Shown: positions 56,911 through 64,000 of the stretch, piece after piece | How positions within the stretch are numbered: position 1 is the first letter of the stretch | Layout: the number at the start of each line of letters is the position of its first letter | Source: Ailurus styani | Lineage: Eukaryota; Chordata; Mammalia; Carnivora; Ailuridae | Direction of reading: 5' to 3' | Assembly: GCA_002007465.1 (NCBI GenBank) | Contig: LNAC01000032.1 | Span: 2,854,532 to 2,918,531 of the forward strand | DNA length: 64,000 nt | Notes under the pieces: model-generated | The model's input: the letters and a program-made list of their open reading frames with translations, nothing else | Told to the model about the DNA's origin: nothing | Database searches by the model: none | Program-made: the position numbers and the translations under genes

Positions 56911-57327
56911 CCATGATCTGTAGCACCTAATTATTTTTACATTTTAGCAGGTACTTGTTTTGTTGATTGATGCTTATATAGTACAGATTGCATCTCCTTA
57001 TGTAGTATACCTACTTTTTTTTTTTTAGCACAAATTACAACTCATGTTCAAGTAGAATGGACATTTTTTATATATGTTTTCTTACATTTACTTCTACTGA
57101 CAGGTGCGAACTGAAAATTGGCCATTTAATCTGGCCATTTTATCTTTAATCTGAGAACCCTCATCCTTTCTTCTGTGACACTTTACAGTTAATTCTGTAT
57201 TCAGGACTAAGGCTGACCCTGACCCTGTGTCCTCATTTGGTGTGGCCCATTTTGTATGATGGAGACAAGAAAGAAAAAGAAACCTTTCATAGGTCCAAAC
57301 ATTTTCTTGTTTCTAAAAGCAACATAA

Positions 57328-57527
57328 GGGTGCCTGGGTGGCTCAGTGGGTTAAAGCCTCTGCCTTCGGCTCAGGTCATGATCTCAGGGTCCTGGGATCG
57401 AGGCCCATATCGGGCTCCCTGCTTGGCAGGGAGCCTGCTTCCCCCTCGCTCTCTGCCTGCCTCTGCCTACTTGTGATCTCTCTCTCTCTCTCTGTCAAAT
57501 AAATAAATAAAATCTTTAAAAAAAAAA
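57328..57527 (+). repeat. Young mustelid-type CAN SINE, plus strand
   Basis: GGGTGCCTGGGTGGCTCAGT, GGTTAAAGCCTCTGCCTTCGG, CCTACTTGTGATCTCT and AAATAAATAAATAAAATC tail. TAAAAGCAACATAA flanks perfectly (57314-57327 and 57528-57541). Confidence 0.97.
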
Positions 57528-58009
57528 TAAAAGCAACATAAAGTTTGGTATCATTGACTTTCTTTGTGGTAAATGATAAATTGGGTAAAGAAATACTACT
57601 ACTTACAGTGGAGTTCAAGGGAATTATTGGCTTCCCATTTAATGATCTAAAGAATTCTGGAGAAAAAGAAATGCACAATGTTAGGTGATAGCAGGCTCTT
57701 CAGATCGATGAACTACAGCTCAGATTAGGAGTCAGTGAACAGGAGAAGCTTATGTAACTGATGCCTGCATCTCCTAACTACCTGTGGCCTTCAAGGAGCT
57801 CTTCCAAACTGTTATTTTCTGAAGATCTGAAATGTGGCCCACATTCCAGTGTACTTCTGAACCACACCAAGAGAAGAATTTGTAATAATCCAGACCATTT
57901 TTACTTTGATAAAAGACCAGTGTTTGCCAACACATAGAAATAGTCTAAATCGTGGCATTTTGTGTTTTGTTTTGTTCTAATAATATATATGGCTGTGTAT
58001 GTTGTTTGT

Positions 58010-58065
58010 CTATGTGTATGTATGTATGTGTGTGTACTTACACTTACATGCACACACATGGTGCA
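58010..58065. repeat. TATG/TG microsatellite with facing CA block
   Basis: GTATGTATGTATGTGTGTGT is followed by ACTTACACTTACATGCACACAC; the two halves are partly complementary and could pair as a hairpin. Confidence 0.8.
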
Positions 58066-58314
58066 ATTTCACTGTCTTACAAACAATGCAGCTATAAGAG
58101 GGGTGTGCTGAGAGCTGCAAATGGGCCTTTGCTTCCAAAGGGATGCTTTATCAAGAGAATTTTAAGAAAAATAAAAGCAATTTTAGTAAACCTTGAATTC
58201 TGCTACTACAAAAGGTGATTGAAACTAAAAATATAAATTAAATATTAAGGAAAGTAAAAAAAAATGTTTCTAATACGGTCCTGTCCTTTTGTGGTTAAAA
58301 TTATGGAGGGCCAC

Positions 58315-58405
58315 CATCAGAGATTTCTAATTTACTGATTCCGAGGAGAGGCCTGCACACCAGCAGTTCTTTAGAAAGCTCCCCAGCTGAGAACCCTTGC
58401 TGGAG
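58315..58405. repeat. hAT-Charlie MITE scrap
   Basis: TTTCTAATTTACTGATTCCG, GAGAGGCCTGCACACCAGCA, AAAGCTCCCCAGCTGAGAACC resemble a Charlie-type mid and end region; short and uncertain. Confidence 0.45.
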
Positions 58406-58430
58406 GGTAGCATTGCTTTCTAAAAATTTA

Positions 58431-58634
58431 AAGATTTTTTAAAAATTATTTATTTATTTATTTGGCAGAGAGAGAGAGAGAAAGAGCACAAGCAGGGGAG
58501 CGGCAGGCAGAGGGAGAGGGAGAAGCAGTCTCTCCGCTGTGCAGGGTGCCGGATGCGGGGCTCGTCCCCAGGACCCTGGGGTCATGACCTGAGCTGAAGG
58601 CAGCCACTTACCTGACTGAGCCACCCAGGTGCCC
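58431..58634 (-). repeat. CAN SINE, minus strand
   Basis: T/A-rich tail, GGCAGAGAGAGAGAGAGAAA body, GACTGAGCCACCCAGGTGCCC head in reverse. TGCTTTCTAAAAATTTA and TGCTTTCTACAAATTTA are a 17-bp duplication with one change. Confidence 0.96.
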
Positions 58635-59943
58635 TGCTTTCTACAAATTTATAAGCCACAGAGTGTCAGAGGTGGAATGCTGGGCTGGGAAACCTTTTAC
58701 TTCTCATCCAGTATGTAGCTGAGTAGTTTGTGTACACGATGTCATGAATAAAATCTTGTTCTAAAAGTAATGATTAGTTACAGAGTGAGGGGAGAGAAAT
58801 AGAATCATTCTGTTGGTGGCTCAGTAGTTAAAACTTAGGTGAGTCTCCATGCTGATGTGTTAAGGAAACAAAACTAACTGGAGCTGAGCTTTTCTGTTAC
58901 CCTTCTCCTTGTTCTCCTGTCTCATTACTGTGGTTTCTTCGCATGCATGGTCAGGTGATTCCATCACGTGCAGGACCCAGAGCGCATCTGTGTTCTGGGA
59001 AGCCCTTGATAACTTTCATGTTTTGTTAAGTCTGTGTAGTATTGCTTTAAGTCTCTCTTTTAATTGTTCAAAAGTTAAATAATTACATCAGTTCTCAAAA
59101 GATTTTCCAGTGATGAATTCTATATTAGTTGCATGAGTGGCTCATTTTCTTGGAATTTTTTTGAGTTACCAAATCTTAATTGTAACTTGGGAAGCCTTAA
59201 AACCGCCTTAGTTTTCTAACTTTTTATATTTGTGTTCAAATATAATTAAGTTGATGGGAATATGTTGGAAAGTGATTAAAATTTTGTGGAAAGGCGATAG
59301 CCTTTGATGTAGTGAGAAAACACAGTTATTAATTATGCACATATGAGGTTGTCTTATGTTTGATTAATGGACATTATTCAATGCCAGCTTTTATGTAATT
59401 AATGATTTTGTAGGTTTTCATTTAATTAAATACTAGTGTAAGACAAGGCTTAGGGAGAAAAACAAACTTCATGAAGATTTCAAGCAAGATATTGATAGGA
59501 ATTATGATAAAAATCATCTGTTTTTACTTAGGAAGTTAAGTAAGTTCATATTTGCTATAATAGTGATTCAAGGAAATTTAGTTTTAGGACTACAAGATTA
59601 AACCCCATTCTTTCAGATATTACAAACAAACTTTTAGGGAGTTCAGTTATTTGTAATGTTTTCTCCTTTATGCAGTAGATCTTTGTATTTGGGTAGAAAA
59701 ATGCAAAATTATGGTTCAGATTATTGAAATAGCGACTCAGCAAAAAGAGCACACGTGAGTGAGAGTGGCCTTGTGGAAGTGGGTACATGATGGGACAGGT
59801 GGATAGAAGTTTGAGATCTGGTTATTTTCACATTATCAGTAGAGTATTTTCATAGTTTTAATGCTGGAGTAGATCTTAATTCATATATTATCACTGTCGT
59901 TTAAAAAAATACTCTAATTGTAGGCAATCTCTCAAAGCTTTTT

Positions 59944-60139
59944 TTTTTTTTTAAAGATTTTATTTATTTATTTGACACACAGAGAGAGATTACAAGCAGG
60001 CAGAGAGGCAGGCAGAGAGAGAGGAAGAAGCAGGCTCCCTGCTGAGCAGAGAGCCTGATGCGGGCCTCGATCCCAGGACCCTGAGATCATGACCTGAGCC
60101 GAAGGCAGAGGCTTTAACCCACTGAGCCACCCAGGCACC
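59944..60139 (-). repeat. Young mustelid-type CAN SINE, minus strand
   Basis: Complete from poly-T to CACTGAGCCACCCAGGCACC. CTCAAAGCTTTTT (59931-59943) and CTCAAGGCTTTTT (60140-60152) are a duplication with one change. Confidence 0.96.
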
Positions 60140-60267
60140 CTCAAGGCTTTTTGATAGAGCCTTTCCTTCTTTTCTGTACTTTGAATAGGAAAGCTCATCT
60201 TTTCTAGTGGCTTCTGTGTGATGACTCTTAAAGCTATACTTCAGTGTTTCCAAGTTGCTAATTGTGT

Positions 60268-60725
60268 TAGCTTTCTAATGCTGCATAGCACGTGACCACA
60301 AAGTTAGTGGCTTCCAACAGTACTACTTATTATCTTACAGTTCTTTAGGTCAGAAGTCTGGATGGACTACACTGGATTCTCTGGCCAGGGTGGGCTCTTA
60401 TCTGGAGGTTCTGGAAAGAATCTACTTCCAAGATGACCCTTGTTGGCAGAATTCAGTTCCTTGCAGCTGTGGGGCGGAGGTCCCCATCTTCTTACTGGCT
60501 ATTGGCTAAGGATTGATTACTCTCTGCTCCTAGGAGCCATTTTAGGTCCTTTTTTGTGGACACCTCCATCACAGCAATAGAACCGTCTTCATGGTGAATC
60601 CTCGTACTTCAAAACTTCCTGACTTTCCCTTCTGTTATCAGCTGAGAAAAGTCTTTGCTTTCAAAAGATTCCAGTAATTAGGTTAGACCCACTCTGATAA
60701 TTTCACTACTTTAGATCATTTGATT
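60268..60725 (-). repeat. Old LTR-like (MaLR-related) repeat, minus strand
   Basis: GCTTTCTAATGCTGCATAGC, GACCACAAAGTTAGTGGCTT, TTATCTTACAGTTCTTTAGG, TTGGCAGAATTCAGTTCCTT and TTAGACCCACTCTGATAATT resemble a known class of mammalian LTR repeats in reverse. Family not assigned; no internal retroviral sequence is seen. Confidence 0.55.
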
Positions 60726-61639
60726 AGTGTAACTCATTGCAAATGACCTATAGTAGTATTAACATTATTTGTCTTCATTCTTTCATAGACCCCTCTTTGG
60801 AAAACATTCTAGAGAAGTGAGAAGCTTATGTTTTGTAGAAGTAAAATAAAAGTAATTTTTTTCTTTCATCATTAATATTAGAAATAATAGAATATCCTAA
60901 GGAGATGTGTGGTATTTTCATCATAAAACCCAGAAGTACTCATATCCTGCCTTTTTAATCAGTTGTAACATCTGAAAGAAGAGGTGGGGGCAAGGGGAGG
61001 GGACCATCATTGAAGGGTAACCAACAATGTAAGGGTTCCAATTAGAACTCTGCTGTGCTGGAACAGACTATATGGGAGGAAGATTTATTATTTTTAATGC
61101 CAGGGACACCAAAGTAGCCTTGAACCAAAAAAAGCTGAAGATCTGATCCTTCTCTCTACCCCAAAGCCCTGATCAGTTTTGATTACTTTTAGGAAATAAT
61201 TGGGCATAACTATAGGTACAAGAGAATAAGTAGAAAGTGCAAATGGGACAGTTCTCAGGAAAATATTTCCCTTAGTGCTTAGGATGGAATAATCTGGATC
61301 TCCCACTAGAGCAATACAAGGTACTCTTAGTACCCCAGCCTGGTGGAAGGAAAATAGGCCTCGGTCATATGTGCTCTTTCAAACCTTTGTTCCTAGAAAG
61401 TTGCATCTTCCCGGGTCAGTGGGGTATCCTGATTTTGATGCATTTTTGGATGGTAACAAATGGATAGGATGCGTTCCCCCAGTGGTCAACCAACTAAAAA
61501 AACAAACACATGTTTTAAAAAAAATTTTAAAAGCATTTAAAAGGCGAAAAAACAATATTAACAATTTAAAAATAACACTCATGCCATCATGTGCTTTGAT
61601 TTTATTCTTTTTCTGTACATTCATTTTACACAGTTGAGT

Positions 61640-61760
61640 TTACAACATACTAGAATTTTTTTTTATCCTGCTTTTAATTACGTAGCTTTCACGAGCATCT
61701 TTTCACGCGATTCGAAGCTCTCTCTACACATCGCGGTGGCTCCTTATTGTTTGTTCTGGT
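61640..61760. repeat. Scrap of old LINE-type repeat
   Basis: TTTACAACATACTAGAATTT, ATCCTGCTTTTAATTACGTA and CACGAGCATCTTTTCACGCG resemble a common antisense LINE motif (ATCCTGCTTTTT and ATGAGCATTTTCCCATG), here with unusual CpG content. Confidence 0.4.
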
Positions 61761-62070
61761 GCCAGACGGTGCCACGCGTCCCAGGGGCTGTGTGCACAGC
61801 CCAGGGCTGAGTGAAGGGGCCCTGGAGGCCCCGCTGTGCTGCAGAGCAAGACTGGCCCACAGGCTTCCTCACAGCTCACGCGTGTCCTTACGTAGCACTT
61901 GCCTGTCATACCCTGGTCCCACCTCTTGCGCCCATTGTCCAGCACACACGGCGTATAGTGTTTCCACGTCGGGACCTTCAGCTGCTGCACGGCTGAGGCC
62001 TGGCTGTGATCTCCCCTTAGGCTGTAGAGCAGTGCCGGGTCACCCCTTGATCTCGCTTACCTGCGAAGAG
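61681..62070. promoter_or_regulatory. GC- and CpG-rich patch, possible small intronic CpG island
   Basis: About 390 bp are visibly richer in G+C than the surrounding AT-rich intron and keep about 22 CpG sites by hand count, such as ACGCGATTCG, CACGCGTCC, ACGCGTGTC and ACGTCGGG. CpG is otherwise rare here. No promoter motif or exon could be identified, so a regulatory role is inference. Open frames of up to 121 codons in the patch have no similarity I know. Confidence 0.45.
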
Positions 62071-62279
62071 CTCCAGGATGAAGAGCCACCCATGCTGTGT
62101 TTGGTGTCTTGATTTCTTTTTCTTTCTTTCTTTTTTTTTTCTATGTGCTTTTCTTTTTCCTGTGACTTTGGGATCTTCTCACTTTTCTTATGTTTTTCTG
62201 CCCTTTTGATGGAAGGACTGGGATTTCCTTATTATAACAATATCAAATCAATATCAAAATATCAAAAGTTTCTTAACAA

Positions 62280-62390
62280 CACGCCGTTTAGCAAGCTTTC
62301 TTAATCTTGGCATTATTGACATTTGGGACCAGATAATTTGTTTGGGTGGGGGGTCCTGTGCATTCTAGGGTGCTTGCCCTGGGGAGGGGG
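62280..62390 (-). repeat. MER5A-like hAT-Charlie fragment, minus strand
   Basis: TTCTTAATCTTGGCATTATT, GACATTTGGGACCAGATAAT and GGGGTCCTGTGCATTCTAGG are the reverse complement of the MER5A end as I remember it. Confidence 0.75.
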
Positions 62391-62676
62391 AGATGTTGCA
62401 GAATCACCTCTGTTGAGACTCAAAGATTTATAATAATATTGACATATTTGGATCTTATTTTCTTTTTAATTATTTCATCATTAGTGACAATTCCAAAATA
62501 TGCTTTTTTTTTTTTTTTAAATCTCTCCAGACTTTCTACTTTCGTATTTGGAGCTGATCTAGATGTTTTGAGAGTAATAGAAGTCCTGGTTTCTAAATAA
62601 ATGAAGATAATCACATGTATCTCAAAAGTAGAAAGCAAATCACAAGACAGATCTTGGTGACAAATATAATGAAATT

Positions 62677-62872
62677 TTTTTTAAAAGATTTTATTTATTT
62701 ATTTGACACAGAGAGAGAGAGAGAGATCACAAGTAGGCAGAGAGGCAGAGAGAGAGGAGGAAGCAGGCTCCCCGCCGAGCAGGGAGCCTGATGCGGGCCT
62801 CGATCCCAGGAACCTGAGATCATGACCTGAGCCGAAGGCAGAGGCTTTAACCCACTGAGCCCCCAGGTGCCC
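62677..62872 (-). repeat. Young mustelid-type CAN SINE, minus strand
   Basis: Complete from T-rich tail and AAAAGATTTTATTTATTTAT to CCCACTGAGCCCCCAGGTGCC; one base of CCACC is lost near the head. TATAATGAAATT flanks perfectly (62665-62676 and 62873-62884). Confidence 0.96.
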
Positions 62873-64000
62873 TATAATGAAATTATTTAATATGGTCAAA
62901 GCAATGTCCTTATTATCTAGCACTGTCCAGGGTTTACCTAATTTTCTGGTTAACCCATGAATGCTTAAGCTGTTTGGGTCCCTAATTTTGAAAAACTCTT
63001 TGAAAATGTATTCTCTCTCTGTAACCTCCTGCAACTAAGTAGGCTGTATACTGGAAACAGGACCCAGGGACGTCAGTGTGCTGCTCAGAAGAGGCCAGGG
63101 CATTCTGCTGAGAGGAAGTTTTCGTACAACCAGAGTTGAGCCATGGACCTCACACCAGGCAGTTTGATGTGGACAATGGCCGTCTGAGGGCGTGTGAGTT
63201 TAGCTTTCTGAAAGTTGGAATCCACTGTTGAGTAATCAGAGAGTTCTTTCAGAAGCTGGTGAAAATGGATATGCTCTTATTCCTGGTTGAAAGCACAGAA
63301 GCCCCATTTTGCCCATTGAGATATTTTTGGGTCCTTGTGAAGCCTGTCCATTGGCACTCAGTTAAAGACCTGCATTCATCTACACTGTGGTAAATTAGAG
63401 GTTTCATGACCCTATTTGGTAATGAACACTGAGTTGACTTCAGTACACGTTTTGGGACAGTCCTGGAATTTCGTTATTTGACTGTTTAGTAGGAGCTGTT
63501 CTCTAGTTTTTACTTATAAGATTGGGGTCCTGGAAGGAAAACATGATGAATTAAGGATTTTGGTAAATAGGTTCTAGATAATTACATTTTTTGTGTATTT
63601 CAGTTGGTTTTTGGTTTGAAACTAAAAGTTGTTAAATTTGTCATGTATTATGCTAGAGAAAGAAAGCCATAAGTAACTTTTTGTCTGGTTTTGAAGAGAT
63701 GACTTTTGACCTCAAGCCTAAGAATTCTTAGTGTTTTGATCTACACAGTATCATATATGAGCTGCTTTCAAGTTGGATGAAAAGTTAATTAGACCCAAAA
63801 TAATTCTTAGCTTCACTTACAAGTTACTACTATAATTTTTAGTTCTATCAGAGAAGAAATAATCTTTTGCTTCTCTGATTGCTTATTGTCCAGCTAGCAT
63901 TTCTTAAAAAGCCGATCTAATTGAATGTGAACCTTCAAAAGATACATTTGATGGGCCATCTGCTGACCCCAACTCTTGTCCATTTGAGCAGCTTGTGCTG

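Larger units (their letters stand above)
1..64000 (+). other. PAPSS1: PAPSS1 gene, internal part (both ends outside window)
   Basis: The seven plus-strand exons listed below join in frame into one open reading frame whose product I recognise as PAPSS1. This bifunctional enzyme makes the sulfate donor PAPS: the C-terminal ATP sulfurylase turns ATP and sulfate into APS, and the N-terminal APS kinase phosphorylates APS. The choice over the paralogue PAPSS2 rests on paralogue-specific stretches such as [15 protein letters not shown] and [16 protein letters not shown], where PAPSS2 differs (from memory). No promoter, start codon, stop codon or polyadenylation site lies in the window. By counting back from a 12-exon human gene, the exons are probably numbers 5 to 11; that numbering is inferred. 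Confidence 0.96.
56133..64000 (+). other. PAPSS1: PAPSS1 intron (5' part), probable intron 11
   Basis: The last 7.9 kb of the window are intronic. SINEs lie at 56.4, 57.3, 58.4, 59.9 and 62.7 kb, with MIR fragments at 56.3-56.9 kb, an LTR-like repeat at 60.3-60.7 kb and a CpG-rich patch at 61.7-62.1 kb. I see no exon-like sequence for the terminal coding exon. The stretches 57.5-57.9, 58.7-59.9, 60.8-61.6 and 62.9-64.0 kb are unassigned. Confidence 0.85.

Noticed and set aside
58010..58080. TATG/TG and CA blocks considered as a possible CRISPR-like or structured array
   Set aside because: No spacers and no repeat-spacer periodicity; it is an ordinary dinucleotide/tetranucleotide microsatellite in a mammalian intron.
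61747..62112. A 121-codon open frame in the CpG-rich patch
   Set aside because: High G+C lowers stop frequency, so long frames are expected; the residues show no known domain.
51524..63034. Repeated minus- and plus-strand open frames with a shared GWLSGLKPLPSA-type peptide (for example near 51.6, 56.5, 57.3, 60.0 and 62.8 kb)
   Set aside because: They are translations of the head region of the CAN SINE in one frame. The likeness comes from the repeat and is not a protein family.
1..64000. Search for a new defence, biosynthetic or mobile system
   Set aside because: All strong coding signal belongs to one conserved housekeeping gene; the remaining DNA is explained by intron and repeats or is unassigned, with no cluster of genes.

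Overview
The window is intronic and exonic DNA from a caniform carnivore, most likely a mustelid (ferret, mink, marten or otter type). The evidence is the density of tRNA-Lys-derived CAN SINEs, about 35 copies in 64 kb. Many belong to a young subtype whose head runs from GGTTAAAGCC to TGCCTTCGGCTCAG and whose body ends CCTACTTGTGATCTCT. I associate that subtype with mustelids; the canid SINEC_Cf type is not seen. The assignment is from memory of the subfamilies, not a database search.

The only protein-coding gene I can support is PAPSS1, 3'-phosphoadenosine 5'-phosphosulfate synthase 1, on the plus strand. The window holds seven consecutive internal exons: 2322-2440, 19272-19385, 21920-22031, 23632-23837, 26898-27033, 39131-39399 and 55903-56132. 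Every one has AG and GT boundaries, and every phase join closes. Together they encode about residues 184-578 of a protein that is 624 residues long in human. That is the linker after the APS kinase domain plus almost all of the C-terminal ATP sulfurylase domain, including the HNGH nucleotide-binding motif. The kinase exons lie 5' of the window. The exon for the last 46 or so residues lies 3' of it, so both ends are cut by the window and not by mutation.

The rest is intron (partial, 16.8, 2.5, 1.6, 3.1, 12.1, 16.5 kb, partial). The introns are built from young CAN SINEs, many with readable target-site duplications (TSDs); older L1 fragments, mostly on the minus strand (4.1-5.5, 7.2-7.7, 16.9-18.2, 34.9-36.8, 41.5-42.4 kb) and one on the plus strand (49.6-50.8 kb); an L2 copy at 25.5-26.3 kb; many MIR fragments; hAT-Charlie (MER5-type) fragments; and MaLR or other LTR-like pieces. 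There is one 230-bp polypyrimidine tract and one GC- and CpG-rich patch near 61.7-62.1 kb.

I found no CRISPR, operon, tRNA or rRNA gene and no novel enzymatic system. The points most worth a second look concern splicing and genome structure: a SINE ending 52 bp upstream of an exon; a single exon flanked by close inverted SINEs; a poor-consensus splice donor; a 28-bp head-only SINE bracketed by a perfect 10-bp duplication; and a CpG-rich patch deep in the last intron.
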